From assembly GCA_015709675.1 (NCBI GenBank), contig CP054182.1, positions 496,001 to 560,000 of the forward strand: a DNA stretch of 64,000 nt, in the 5' to 3' direction. The stretch comes from Ignavibacteriales bacterium (GTDB lineage Bacteria; Bacteroidota; Ignavibacteria; Ignavibacteriales; Ignavibacteriaceae). Shown piece by piece: positions 43,770-53,958 of this stretch. The position numbers and the translations under genes are program-made. The notes under the pieces were generated by a model, which was not told the DNA's origin, did no database searches, and was given only the letters and a program-made list of their open reading frames with translations. Position 1 is the first letter of the stretch; every line of letters begins with the position of its first letter.

Positions 43770-46577
43770 TTAATTATGTTTTTTCTTTTCTTCTCTGCTT
43801 TTGCTTGCGGCGGCAACTATTTCGAGAAGCTGATCTTTTTTAAAGGGTTTGCTCAGGAAAAAATCAAAGCCGCCGGTAAGCAGAACTTCTCTTTCATGTT
43901 CACCCACATATCCGGTAATTGCAATAATCGGCACTGTTTCATACTCCGGCAGTCTGCGTATCTCTTCTTTTACATCAATGCCATTCATTCCCATGCCGAG
44001 ATGGATATCCATCAGAACAAGTTCGTAGTTTCTTTTTCTGACTAATTTTACTGCTTCACTGCCGGTCTTTGCTGTATCAATCAGGTACTGATTCCTGAGA
44101 GCCCTGTTTACAATCTCGGCATTGATCATGTTATCTTCTACCAGAAGTATCTTCAGCTTCCCGGAATTATCCTCACCGGCTTCCTGCTTCTCATCATGAT
44201 CATTTGCTTCTTCCACGCTTAATAACGGAAGTTTAATGATGAATGTGGTCCCCTGTCCGACCACGCTCTCCGCTTCAATCTCACAGTCAATAAGAGCAAG
44301 CATTCTCTGCACTATGGAAAGTCCGAGCCCTGTACCCTCAAAGTGACGGCTGTAACCCTCGCTCACCTGCCTGAAATCCTGGAAAATCAGTTCCAGATGT
44401 TCCTGCGGAATTCCCATGCCGGTATCCTTGATATATATTGCTGCTCTGGAGGCAGAAACAACTTCGAGACTAATTTCAACACCGCCTGATTTGGTGAACT
44501 TGATGGCATTATCCAGCAGATGGCTGATTGCCTGGCTCAGAAGTTTTTCATCGGCAAGTACGTCCAGTATATCCGATCCCGCACTCATCGAAAGGGAAAG
44601 CCCCTGATCAAGCGCAATGTCATAGTATTTATCCGTAACCATGCGGACTATATCCTGCAGCACAATGCGCTTTTTATTGACCACTACTTCTCCTGACTCC
44701 AGCAGCGCAAGATCAAGTATGGAGTTCAGCGTGGTCATCAGCCGCACGCCCGACTTAATAATACTCTCCGACATCTCTTTCTGTTCGGGTGATGATGCTT
44801 CCTCGCGGATAATCTGCGCAAAACCGAGTATTCCGTTCATCGGGGTACGCAGTTCATGGCTCATATTGGTGAGGAATGCTGACTTCAGCCGGCTGATCTG
44901 CTCAGCGTGTGCTTTTGCTTTTACCAGATCCTGCTCCGCCTGCACTTTCTGGGTAATATCTTCCACAATTGCTATTCCTGCCGCCACGCTTCCGTTTGCC
45001 TCGCGCAGCGGTGTGGTCTGCAGTTTCATAAAAAAACGCGCGCCTGAGTTTACCGATGTATATAATCCCTCATACTCTCCTTCAATGCCTTTCAGGGTGT
45101 TTGATATAACCGTCAGGACTTTCTGGTCTTCAAGGGTATGAAGCGAAAGACTGGTTATTTTTTGCGGAGGTATTTTCGTTATTTCACAGAATTTTTTATT
45201 TGCCGAAATAACGGTCAGATTCTTATCATAAAGCAGTATGCCAACAGGTGAACTGTCAAAGAGACTGCGGTACCGGGTTTCACTTTCGGCAATCATCGCC
45301 GTAGCAAGGCGTCTTTCGGTAATATCACGGAAATTGAGAATAATGCTTTTTACGACGGGATCTTTCAGACGGTTGGTAAAAGAGCACTCAATCCATATAT
45401 ACCCGCCCGAGGCTGTGATCAGACGGAACTCCTCATCTTTCACTACTTCATAATCCATCACACGGTCAAGCATTTCCTTCACGCGGAGGGCGTCTTCCGG
45501 GACGATAAGATCGGTGAAGGGAGACGTGGTAAACTCGTTTTCACTAAACCCGGTAAAGCGGGCAAAAGCGGCAGAGTTAAAAATAACTCGGGCGCCTGAG
45601 TCCAGCAGAGTTATCACATCACTGCTGTTCTCAATCAGTTTTCTCAGCCATTCTTCACTTGCTTTAACCGCATCCTCTTTTTGCTTCCTGGCGGTAATAT
45701 CTACTATACGGATAAGCGAAAAGCTGATCGTATCAGAGTATATATTCCTCACTGCTACAGAGGCCCAGAACATTTCACCGCCGGATTTTGGTATTCTGCA
45801 TTCCGCATGCAGCATCCCTTTCTCCGTGGTAAGTCCGGGAGAAAAAGATAACAGTTCCTGCGGTATCTGGCTCAGCAGATTAAGCGCCTCAAGTTCAGCG
45901 GGTGATCTGACTCCGAAAAGAGAAAGCGCCTGTTCATTGCAGTTTTCTATCTTTCCGGTTTTCATGGAAAGAATAATCAGCGCATCGGTGGATTCATGAT
46001 AAAGGGTTCCCATCACCTTATTGCGGAACCGGAGGGCGGTAAACATGGACCGGAGATTGTTAAACACCAGATCAAATATCACGAACATAACAACCATATT
46101 CGAAACCAGAATATCTCCGCTGGTGGCGGGGTCCGGGGTAAAAATCATCCAGAGTGCTGTCAGTCCGGTCATAACCGCCATATATATCCTTCTGGCAGTC
46201 GGTTTATAATAACCAAGCACCACAGCGGAAATTACCACCAGATGACCTGTTACATAATCCATGCTGAAATTATTATTTGCCGTTACCCTGAGAGACCAGA
46301 TGCTTACAAGGTAAAACATGAACTGCAGGAAAGGATCAAAATAGCGGCTGATATGAGGAGGAGATTTATAGATTGCAATGGCAATAAGGCCGAGCCCGGC
46401 AAGCGCGAACCGTTCCCACAGATTATCCGCTGCTCCCGGATTGGTGTTTTTTAACAGATAGCCGAATACCGGCAATGCGATCATGGCGCCAAACAGCAGA
46501 TACAGATAAATCCGGGAGTAACCGGTATTTAGCTCCGGTTCGTCCTTAAAAAGGTTCTTCAGTTCTGCGGAAGACAT
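43770..46577 (-). CDS. Hybrid PAS sensor histidine kinase with receiver domain
   Basis: A 935-residue hybrid kinase, colinear with the kinase at 39634-42003: same membrane N-terminus (NTGYSRIYLYLLFGAM, DNLWERFALAGLGLIAIAIYK), three PAS domains, and HisKA with H574 in NMSHELRTPMNGILGFAQII. The HATPase is followed by an extra C-terminal receiver domain (about 805-930) with phospho-acceptor D857 in LVLMDIHLGMGMNG and the K of FLSKPF. It probably phosphorylates itself in relay and passes the phosphate to an unlinked partner. Confidence 0.93.
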   Translation of the reverse strand: MSSAELKNLFKDEPELNTGYSRIYLYLLFGAMIALPVFGYLLKNTNPGAADNLWERFALAGLGLIAIAIYKSPPHISRYFDPFLQFMFYLVSIWSLRVTANNNFSMDYVTGHLVVISAVVLGYYKPTARRIYMAVMTGLTALWMIFTPDPATSGDILVSNMVVMFVIFDLVFNNLRSMFTALRFRNKVMGTLYHESTDALIILSMKTGKIENCNEQALSLFGVRSPAELEALNLLSQIPQELLSFSPGLTTEKGMLHAECRIPKSGGEMFWASVAVRNIYSDTISFSLIRIVDITARKQKEDAVKASEEWLRKLIENSSDVITLLDSGARVIFNSAAFARFTGFSENEFTTSPFTDLIVPEDALRVKEMLDRVMDYEVVKDEEFRLITASGGYIWIECSFTNRLKDPVVKSIILNFRDITERRLATAMIAESETRYRSLFDSSPVGILLYDKNLTVISANKKFCEITKIPPQKITSLSLHTLEDQKVLTVISNTLKGIEGEYEGLYTSVNSGARFFMKLQTTPLREANGSVAAGIAIVEDITQKVQAEQDLVKAKAHAEQISRLKSAFLTNMSHELRTPMNGILGFAQIIREEASSPEQKEMSESIIKSGVRLMTTLNSILDLALLESGEVVVNKKRIVLQDIVRMVTDKYYDIALDQGLSLSMSAGSDILDVLADEKLLSQAISHLLDNAIKFTKSGGVEISLEVVSASRAAIYIKDTGMGIPQEHLELIFQDFRQVSEGYSRHFEGTGLGLSIVQRMLALIDCEIEAESVVGQGTTFIIKLPLLSVEEANDHDEKQEAGEDNSGKLKILLVEDNMINAEIVNRALRNQYLIDTAKTGSEAVKLVRKRNYELVLMDIHLGMGMNGIDVKEEIRRLPEYETVPIIAITGYVGEHEREVLLTGGFDFFLSKPFKKDQLLEIVAAASKSREEKKKHN

Positions 46578-46650
46578 GGAAATACAAATTTGTTACAGCT
46601 TTGATCTTGTTAAAATACATCAAATCATGAAATTTACGCAATTATAGAAA

Positions 46651-46711
46651 TTAAAAAGGGGATGAAATTTTCAAAATATCACTGGCAGTGATATTTTTTG
46701 AATTCATCCCC
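46651..46711 (-). terminator. Long hairpin terminator after the PorV-like gene
   Basis: GGGGATGAA (46658-46666) pairs with TTCATCCCC (46703-46711), and the inner AATATCACTG/CAGTGATATT (46675-46684, 46686-46695) pairs perfectly. Together they make an about 54-nt imperfect palindrome. On the minus strand it is followed by TTTTTAATTTC. It lies 43 nt after the PorV-like stop. Confidence 0.8.
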
Positions 46712-46753
46712 GAAATTCGGGTTTTACCGAAAGAATTCTTTACCTGCCGGTTA

Positions 46754-47749
46754 TCAGAATTCCATATTCAGCGAGATACGCTGAATATCAGGCAGAAGAT
46801 CAAATACCGAATAAGCGTAGTCAAACCTGAGCAGCGCTTCACCAAGGAAGAAAGAGAACCCTGCTCCTAGCGCAACCTGCTCATCATCATAATTATACTT
46901 GTACCCAGCCCTCAGGTACAGGCGGTCATAAAAGCTGAATTCAGTGCCGGCCTGCAGCCGTTCGCTGTTGTCATTAGGATGCGTTGCGTCAATACCGCCC
47001 CGGATTTTCATAAAGTCTGCCTGATACAAATCCATCGCTAAACCAACCCTGAAGTGAAGCGGCAGAGCGTAGGGATCAGTCTTGAGTGATGCCGGAGCCA
47101 GACGGCTCAGCGGATAATTCTCATCACGGCTGAAGACCACGTTCAGATCAGGTCCGTCAAAACGGAGATCGGGGCCGAAGTTGGTCATCGCCATTGCAAT
47201 GGTCAGATTGTTGAAGTCAAGCCGGTACTGTGTTCCTATATCAAACGCGATGCCGTCAGCCACTTCATTCCATATACGCTGGTATATATACTTCACGCTC
47301 ACCCCCGCGCTGAATCGGTCCGTGAGGAAGCGGGAATAGGTGATACCCATAGCCAGATCCTGCGCGTCATAAAAGCGGCCGGTTCCGTTTGGTTCTTTTT
47401 CCGTGGTGATTTCCACCTTGCCGGAGGAAACCGAGACCAGACTGACTCCGAGCACACCGCTTTCACCAAGCGAATATCCAAGCCCCGCGCCGTTGATATC
47501 AAACATATCAAACATCTTCAGATAGGAAAAATGTATATCATATCCCTTAACTGAAGCCAGCCCCGCCGGATTATAAAACATGGAAGAAGCATCCTTCACC
47601 AGACCGGCAGCCACGCCCCCCATGCCCGCGGTTGCGGCGCTCAGAGGTATCTCAAGAAACTGTGCGCCTGAAGCACCCAGATTTGAATACTGCGGCAGAA
47701 TCGCCGTCTGAAAGAGAACAATAAATACTACAATAAACTTTTTCATCAT
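46754..47749 (-). CDS. PorV/PorQ-family outer-membrane protein
   Basis: A 331-residue beta-barrel protein of the PorV/PorQ (UPF0164) type. A signal peptide (1-20) is followed by the conserved ASGAQFLEIPLSAATAGMGG and DASSMFYNPAGLAS. The closing strands end with F (ISLNMEF), as in outer-membrane barrels. Family members act in or beside T9SS, shuttling or attaching cargo. It is 7 nt after the large secreted protein gene and ends the run at a long hairpin terminator. Confidence 0.88.
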   Translation of the reverse strand: MMKKFIVVFIVLFQTAILPQYSNLGASGAQFLEIPLSAATAGMGGVAAGLVKDASSMFYNPAGLASVKGYDIHFSYLKMFDMFDINGAGLGYSLGESGVLGVSLVSVSSGKVEITTEKEPNGTGRFYDAQDLAMGITYSRFLTDRFSAGVSVKYIYQRIWNEVADGIAFDIGTQYRLDFNNLTIAMAMTNFGPDLRFDGPDLNVVFSRDENYPLSRLAPASLKTDPYALPLHFRVGLAMDLYQADFMKIRGGIDATHPNDNSERLQAGTEFSFYDRLYLRAGYKYNYDDEQVALGAGFSFFLGEALLRFDYAYSVFDLLPDIQRISLNMEF

Positions 47750-47756
47750 CCTCTCC

Positions 47757-50528
47757 TTACTTTATCACTGCAAAACGGTGAATATATTCCCCCGCGTCAG
47801 ACTTGACCATGTAGATATACATGCCCGGGGCTATTTCGCGGCCTCCTTCGGCGCGCAGATCCCACGTTGCCGTGCCAGAAGGACCGTAATGATATATTGT
47901 CTTCACCAGATCAGCGTCAAGCGTAAAGATATATATAGTTGCCTCCGGGGGCAGATTAATGAACTGAATCTGCCTAAGCGGTTCCCGCCGCAGTTCGCCG
48001 AATTCAGGCTCAAAGAGCGATGAAACAATATACGGATTCGGAACTACTTTGATATTGCTCATGGCTGCTGCCGCGGTCTCTTTGCTGTAAGAGGAACCGG
48101 TGAGCGTTATCTGATACCGGTCACGCAGGTTCGGCAGCACGGGGCGCAGCACATCCACAGAGAATGCGTTCCCGACAGCGGGGGCTGTTGTGCTTCTGAA
48201 ATCAACTCTGCCTCGTATGCCGTCAAACGAGAATACCGCCAGGTTTTCAAGCGTATCCACTCTCAGTACGGGTGTTGCATCGGCGGCATTTACCGAATCA
48301 ACATATATTGAAACAAACGGATTTCCCGATGGAGTATATCCGCTTCCGGTTACACGAACCAGATACTGTACGGTCTTCAGAAGTGTTTCATCTTCCACAC
48401 TGAATGCCATGTCAATTTTATCGGTGCCTCCCACGCGGGAAACATCACGGATAATATCCGGTTTTGATACGCTGAAGACAAGACCGTCAGTGGTGGACTG
48501 CGGACGGTCAAAAATCAGCGGCCGCGGGGGCGCTACGGTATCAACGCCGTTTTTAATCGCGTGAACAGAAAAGTTAATCTGTATATAGTCCCCTGCCTTT
48601 GGCTTCAGTTCAGCCGGAGCATTCGGATCCGGCTCAATAAGACGCAGGCGCATTCCCTGCCCGGCTATGGTAAAGGTGGCATTAGGGCCTGCTATATAAC
48701 TCTGATTTTCGCGGAGGAAGTCTCCGGTATTCAGATCAATCAGATTAAACACAGTGGGTGACTTGAATTCAATACCCAGTCTTGCGGGAGTATTCCGTGC
48801 CGAATCAGTAACCTCTATACGGGCAATGGTATTCAGCTTTCCGCGGATGGTTGTCTGCTGAAATGAAAAACCCACTTCATAGACGTTGTCCTTAAGCTGA
48901 TCATCATCACGGGGGGTTACTCTCACTTCATAGTTGGATATACCGTTTCCGGTATGGGTTACATTATTAACGCTTACCGGTGTTCTGCCCGCGGCATTGG
49001 TAGCCGGTATCAGAGCAATGGTATTTACGCTGGTAAGATTTTTGCCAAGCGGACTTTCGAGCGACTCAATAAGTGAATCGCCTCTGTCATACGCGGTCAC
49101 CGTGTACCAGTATTCAAATCCGTTGTTAACGGTGGTGTCGCGGTAGCTGTACTGCAGCCCGCGGTCAAGTCCCCGCTGATTCAGCATATCGTAATCTGCA
49201 AGCAGGTCCCAGTTGACTCCTTTATCCAGACTGCGGTATATACGGTATCCTTCAAAATCATACTCTCCGGAGAAGTTGTCGCGTGATTTCTCCGCGGCGT
49301 TATCCCAGTAGAGAAAATTCTGTTTGTCGGAAGCATAACCCGCCAGTTTTGGAGTAGCCGGCGGTTTGCTTATTTCAAAATCGAACGCCAGAATTTTTTC
49401 CGCCTGAGTGAGCGTTGCCATTGCGTCCTGATACGTATCTCCCGCAATAATAGCCGTTACAAAGACTAATGAGTCTCCCGGATTCAGCGTATAAGGGCCG
49501 GAGGAAATCGTGGCAACCAGGTCCAGACCTCCCACCGGAATGGTGGCTGTATCGTCAAACCGGAGAGAGCTCTGCGACCCGAGATGGAAATATTTGCTTC
49601 CGAGTGATGAATTATACAGGCCCGGCGTGCTTGCCATAATGCCGTATTGTACTGAATCTATATCACGGTCATCGTCATACAAATTATAGTGCATATCGGT
49701 AACACCCGCCATAACGCCGTTGATGAGCGGTGTTTTCAGAAAGGCTACGCCAAAGTAACCAGACTCACCCCCCGGCCATTCTGAAGAAAATCCTTTTGCG
49801 TCATAGTAGTACACAAAATTCTTTTCGCGGTTATAGCCGAGTTTATCATCAAGATATTCGGGGGTTCCGCCGGAAACGTTTCCGACATCTATATCGGTAT
49901 ATAACCCGAAATAAACACTGTCCAGAAACTTTGTGCCTTCATTTTTCACAACAAAGGTATAGAATATCAGATTCTGCGCGAACTTGACTCCGTACGTATA
50001 TCCGGTCTGCCCGACTGATACGCCAAGGACTTCCATCGTATTTTTTGCGTCATCATATTTGCAGTAGCTGTCCTGATCAGATTTTATGACCGGGTTGCCG
50101 TCCGCATCCTTAAACGGCCAGCCGTTCACCGGATGCCATGTAGCCGGCGCATCGCTGAAGGCAATCTTCGCGAGCTCGGTGTTGTTATAACCCGCAACTG
50201 CTTCCCATTCTTCGTTGGTGGTATATCTTCCCTGAATCACGTTTCCGGGAACTCCCACCATCGGGTTGATGCGATATATATAATGCTTTCCGCTGTTGAT
50301 CGGATATTCACCCGACGGTCCCTGTGAAAGACGGCGGGGGTAAAGCTTTCCGCGGTTTTCAAAAAAGAGCCCGATATTGCTGGCGTTATGTGAGCCGCCC
50401 GCGCGGTCAATTATTCCAAATAGTTTTTCGAACGCGTCTTCACGGTAATCTCTGTCTTTTTCCCGCTCCTGAGCAAGAGCCAGAAGAGGAAGCATCAGGA
50501 AAACCAGTATGAATTTCTTATACGTCAT
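47757..50528 (-). CDS. Large secreted protein with fibronectin-like segment and C-terminal sorting-like domain
   Basis: A 923-residue exported protein. A signal peptide (1-19) ends LLALAQ. Residues about 150-390 contain a beta-rich domain (VGQTGYTYGVKFAQNLIFYTFVVKN, LGLYTDIDVG-like). A fibronectin-III-like stretch with FEGYRIYRSLDKGVNW (about 440-520) follows. The end, from about residue 840 (IKVVPNPYIVSS, YIFTLDADLVKTI, PGMYIYMVKSDAGEYIHRFAVIK), resembles a T9SS type A sorting domain. It lies between a TonB receptor and PorV, with gaps of 19 and 7 nt, and may be the surface partner of the receptor. Ligand unknown. Confidence 0.75.
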   Translation of the reverse strand: MTYKKFILVFLMLPLLALAQEREKDRDYREDAFEKLFGIIDRAGGSHNASNIGLFFENRGKLYPRRLSQGPSGEYPINSGKHYIYRINPMVGVPGNVIQGRYTTNEEWEAVAGYNNTELAKIAFSDAPATWHPVNGWPFKDADGNPVIKSDQDSYCKYDDAKNTMEVLGVSVGQTGYTYGVKFAQNLIFYTFVVKNEGTKFLDSVYFGLYTDIDVGNVSGGTPEYLDDKLGYNREKNFVYYYDAKGFSSEWPGGESGYFGVAFLKTPLINGVMAGVTDMHYNLYDDDRDIDSVQYGIMASTPGLYNSSLGSKYFHLGSQSSLRFDDTATIPVGGLDLVATISSGPYTLNPGDSLVFVTAIIAGDTYQDAMATLTQAEKILAFDFEISKPPATPKLAGYASDKQNFLYWDNAAEKSRDNFSGEYDFEGYRIYRSLDKGVNWDLLADYDMLNQRGLDRGLQYSYRDTTVNNGFEYWYTVTAYDRGDSLIESLESPLGKNLTSVNTIALIPATNAAGRTPVSVNNVTHTGNGISNYEVRVTPRDDDQLKDNVYEVGFSFQQTTIRGKLNTIARIEVTDSARNTPARLGIEFKSPTVFNLIDLNTGDFLRENQSYIAGPNATFTIAGQGMRLRLIEPDPNAPAELKPKAGDYIQINFSVHAIKNGVDTVAPPRPLIFDRPQSTTDGLVFSVSKPDIIRDVSRVGGTDKIDMAFSVEDETLLKTVQYLVRVTGSGYTPSGNPFVSIYVDSVNAADATPVLRVDTLENLAVFSFDGIRGRVDFRSTTAPAVGNAFSVDVLRPVLPNLRDRYQITLTGSSYSKETAAAAMSNIKVVPNPYIVSSLFEPEFGELRREPLRQIQFINLPPEATIYIFTLDADLVKTIYHYGPSGTATWDLRAEGGREIAPGMYIYMVKSDAGEYIHRFAVIK

Positions 50529-50547
50529 TGCTTATCTCTGCTCCTTG

Positions 50548-53013
50548 CTAAAATTTAACTGATGCGCCAAGACGGATGCTTCTGGGCGGTCCGAAATAGG
50601 CGGGGTTTTTCATATATTCATCTGAGGCATTTCCCTCATTGGTGAAATCGGGTTCGCCGGTATCACTGTAAACAAACAGAATATTTCTTCTGTCCGTAAG
50701 GTTCAGCACCTCCGCAAAGATCCGGAGCCGTACTTCATCATAAAGCTTTATTTCTTTGCCGATCATCAGATCCATTTCATACGTGGCCGGCTGACGCAGC
50801 GAGTTTCGGGTTACAAATCCGATATCGCGGCCGCCCGGTGTATACGGATATCCTGATGATGCCTTAAAGATGATGCTGTAATCGGTTTCTTCCAGCCATT
50901 TGCTTCCGAAGAGAACCGGTCCTTCATCCTTGCCAAGCTGGAAAGCCAGAGAAGCATTCAGCACATGCGGCTTGTCAAAATCAAGATAGTACAGCTGGGT
51001 TGATTCCGAAGTGCCGGGATACTGTTCAGTCTCTGAAGATGCGCTTCCTTTTGCCACTGAATAGGTATAGGTAAGACCGCCGGAGAGATTTTTGTCCGGA
51101 CGTATATCCAGATTCACTTCAAAACCTTTTATGTTGGCATAATCTTCATTCACATAAAGTGTATATCCTACATATCTTCCGTCAACAAAGGGGAAATAAT
51201 AACGGGTGCCGATCAGTCCGGTTACATCTTTATAATAGGCAGTTGCGTGAAGCGCTGTCTGCTCGTTAAACTGATGGGAGATACCCACTTCATAAGCAAT
51301 GGTTCTCTGCGCATCAAGATTTGCCTGCCCCAGCAGCGGTTCGCGCACGTTCATGTCGTACTGATTGTTTTCAAACAGATACTGGAAATCCGGATTCTGG
51401 AAAAAATGACCATAGGCAAAATGCAGTTTTGTCCGGTCGGTAATCGGATGCGCTATACCCACTCTCGGACTGAGCTGATAACGCGGTTTGGCTGTTATGA
51501 TCGTAAGCGGATCAAGCGGATTTTCGCGGTACGTAACGTTTGCGTTTACATAATCAAACCGGAGCCCCAGATTGATAATCAGATACGGCAGTTCAATTTT
51601 ATCCTGTATATATGCCGCGGCTTCAAACGGTGAGGTGTTGTAATCATTTTTATAGGGATAGTTCCGCTTGGGGTCATATACGTAGAAGAGGCGGAGTTTA
51701 TGCTGCTGAAACTGGATACCCGCTTTCATTTCATTGTTCTGGCCTATCTGCCAGAGAGCGTCGGCTTTGATATCAACCGTAGCGGTGCGGCTGTCGGTAA
51801 CTTCTTCAGGATCGGAGATGGCATAAAACTCAAATCCGTTGCCGATATCCTCAAAATAAACGCGCTGATTAATTGAAAGATAATTGGCCGTGTCTTTATT
51901 TATTCCTGAATAGTAACCCTGGTTGAAGTACGATACACGCAGGTCATAAAAGAAATTATTCGCTACCGTATGAGTCAGCGTAAAGGTATTCTGCCAGCTG
52001 TCCGTCTTGCGGCGCAGATACTGGTCTGGTATATATTTATATGAGTGGCTGTAACTCTGGCGCTCTCCCTGATTGCCCCGGGCGGAGAGGGAAAGTTTCA
52101 TGTTAGGTAATTCGCTGCTGGAGATTTTAAGAAACCCGGTATGCGCGCGGTTATAGCCGAACGGAAGATAACTTCCGCGTTTATCCTGCTCCGCGGAAAG
52201 AAAGAAGCGTGAACGGCTGCTCCAGAGCGGACCTTCAAAACTTCCGTTCAAACGGAGCTCACGAAGCCTGCTGTAGCGCTCAACACCAAATTCACTTGAT
52301 CGGAGCTCTATCTTTCCCTGATACTTTTCTGAACCGTCACGCGTTACGATATTAACCACTCCGCTGAGTGCATTTCCGTATTCGGCGTTAAAGGTACCGC
52401 TTAACAGTGACATTTCCTGAATTGCATCGTTATTGATTGATGCAGCAAGACCGCCTAACAGAGGGTCTTTCACATACATGCCGTCAATCAGATAGGCAAC
52501 TTCATTTGACCTTCCGCCGCGTATGTGGAGATTGCTTCCGTCCCCAACAACGCCCGCCTGAAGGGAAAGAAGTTCGGTAAATGAGGCAACGGGGAGATTT
52601 TCTATCTTCTCTCTGGTTATCGTGCTGATGGTGCTGGTCAGGTCCTTCTGAATCAGCGGCGCTTTAGCCGTGACAACTACTTCATCAACCGTAATGGACT
52701 CCGTACTCAGCTCCACATTCAGCGTGGTGGTCTGGTCAACCTGTATTTTAACGTTTTCCACCGTTATGGTTTTATAACCAAGAAAGCTCACGCGCACGGT
52801 ATATATACCCGGCGGGATATTCAGCAGGGTGTATTCACCCTTGAAATCCGCTGCTGCTCCGAGCGAATGCTTTTCGATAAGCACATTTGCTCCGGGGAGC
52901 GGTTCTCCTGTCTGCCGGTCGGTTATCTTACCGGAAAGCTTTCCGGTAACACCCGCAAGAGCGGGAAGGGTGACTATGATCAGTAAGACGAATATCTTTT
53001 TTATCATCTGCAT
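50548..53013 (-). CDS. TonB-dependent receptor with carboxypeptidase-regulatory-like N-terminal domain
   Basis: An 821-residue outer-membrane receptor. Signal peptide (MQMIKKIFVLLIIVTLPALAG), a regulatory-like domain (KLSGKITDRQTGEPLPGANV), the plug (VVVTAKAPLIQKDLTSTIST... VSGVVNIVTRDGSEKYQG) and a 22-strand-type barrel ending in IRLGASVKF. I choose ATG 53013, with AGGA 8 nt before; the longer frame to 53088 runs into the RpiR gene. It is 16 nt after the RpiR regulator and 19 nt before the large secreted protein, so the four genes to 46754 form one run. It imports a ligand too large for porins. Confidence 0.9.
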   Translation of the reverse strand: MQMIKKIFVLLIIVTLPALAGVTGKLSGKITDRQTGEPLPGANVLIEKHSLGAAADFKGEYTLLNIPPGIYTVRVSFLGYKTITVENVKIQVDQTTTLNVELSTESITVDEVVVTAKAPLIQKDLTSTISTITREKIENLPVASFTELLSLQAGVVGDGSNLHIRGGRSNEVAYLIDGMYVKDPLLGGLAASINNDAIQEMSLLSGTFNAEYGNALSGVVNIVTRDGSEKYQGKIELRSSEFGVERYSRLRELRLNGSFEGPLWSSRSRFFLSAEQDKRGSYLPFGYNRAHTGFLKISSSELPNMKLSLSARGNQGERQSYSHSYKYIPDQYLRRKTDSWQNTFTLTHTVANNFFYDLRVSYFNQGYYSGINKDTANYLSINQRVYFEDIGNGFEFYAISDPEEVTDSRTATVDIKADALWQIGQNNEMKAGIQFQQHKLRLFYVYDPKRNYPYKNDYNTSPFEAAAYIQDKIELPYLIINLGLRFDYVNANVTYRENPLDPLTIITAKPRYQLSPRVGIAHPITDRTKLHFAYGHFFQNPDFQYLFENNQYDMNVREPLLGQANLDAQRTIAYEVGISHQFNEQTALHATAYYKDVTGLIGTRYYFPFVDGRYVGYTLYVNEDYANIKGFEVNLDIRPDKNLSGGLTYTYSVAKGSASSETEQYPGTSESTQLYYLDFDKPHVLNASLAFQLGKDEGPVLFGSKWLEETDYSIIFKASSGYPYTPGGRDIGFVTRNSLRQPATYEMDLMIGKEIKLYDEVRLRIFAEVLNLTDRRNILFVYSDTGEPDFTNEGNASDEYMKNPAYFGPPRSIRLGASVKF

Positions 53014-53029
53014 TTGATTGATTCCTGTT

Positions 53030-53887
53030 TCATTCAAGAACGAGGTCAAGTGTTTTAGAAAATTTATCGAGCTTTTCCAGTATCTCATTGCTTTTCCGCT
53101 TGTTCTTCAGGGCGCACTCAGTTGCTATGGCATTAATCAGCACTGAAATGGCCGAGAAGGAATTGGTATAAAGCATATTCTCTGAATTAACGGTCAGAAC
53201 CGTATCAGTATAAAAAGTAAAAGGAGCAGAGTGTTTGTCGGTGATCGCAGTAAATCCGATACCCTGTTCTCTGGCGCACTTTGCTGTTTCAATGGTCTCT
53301 TTCGAATACGGCGGAAAGGAGATAAGAATCATGTAGTCTTCCGCGCCTTTATACACAAGTGACTCAGGAAAACTGTTCCAGGTATGGTTCATCACCGAGG
53401 CATCCACCCCAACCTGTGTAAGCTGATAGGCCAGAATTTCTGCCAGCAGATATGAGATTCCCAGTCCGCCGGTATATACCCGCTTTGCTTTCAGAATACG
53501 GCTTGTGGTGCGGTTAAAGTGGTCACGGTCAATACGGGTGAGCGTATCACCGATATTTTTAATGTCAAGATTCGCAACCGCCGTAAGGGTATCATCCTTA
53601 AGATTTGCCGCGTCAAAAAGAGGAAAGATGGATTTGTTTTTAATCTTGTGCTGAAGCGAAAGAGAAATTTTTTCCCGCATTTCAATATAGCCGTCCATCC
53701 CGATTCTCTGCGCAAAGCGGGTTATGGAAGCAACACTGGAACTGGTCAGACGTGAAAGCTCATTCACATTGTGAAAGGGTATCTTGTCAAAATTTTCCAG
53801 GATATAGTCGGCTATCTTTTTCTGGCTTTTGGGAAGGTCATTGTAGCCTGCCGTAATCAGCTCTTTTACTGAAACTTCTGCGTTCAT
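53030..53887 (-). CDS. RpiR/MurR-family transcriptional regulator
   Basis: A 285-residue regulator. The N-terminal HTH (residues about 1-80; SQKKIADYILENFDKIPFHN, LTSSSVASITRFAQRIG) is followed by a SIS domain (about 120-260; RVYTGGLGISYLLAEILAYQLTQVG, DYMILISFPPYSKET). RpiR proteins usually sense phosphosugars. It heads the run RpiR-TonB receptor-secreted protein-PorV and probably controls it and perhaps the neighbouring peptidase genes. Confidence 0.92.
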   Translation of the reverse strand: MNAEVSVKELITAGYNDLPKSQKKIADYILENFDKIPFHNVNELSRLTSSSVASITRFAQRIGMDGYIEMREKISLSLQHKIKNKSIFPLFDAANLKDDTLTAVANLDIKNIGDTLTRIDRDHFNRTTSRILKAKRVYTGGLGISYLLAEILAYQLTQVGVDASVMNHTWNSFPESLVYKGAEDYMILISFPPYSKETIETAKCAREQGIGFTAITDKHSAPFTFYTDTVLTVNSENMLYTNSFSAISVLINAIATECALKNKRKSNEILEKLDKFSKTLDLVLE

Positions 53888-53958
53888 ACGTTTAACAGAT
53901 TATCAGGCCGCATGCCGCCCGGTTACTGCACACCGGACGGCAAGGGTCTGATAAAAAA

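Noticed and set aside
50548-53088. Longer TonB receptor start at 53088
   Set aside because: The extension overlaps the RpiR gene and precedes a normal signal peptide; ATG 53013 has a good RBS.
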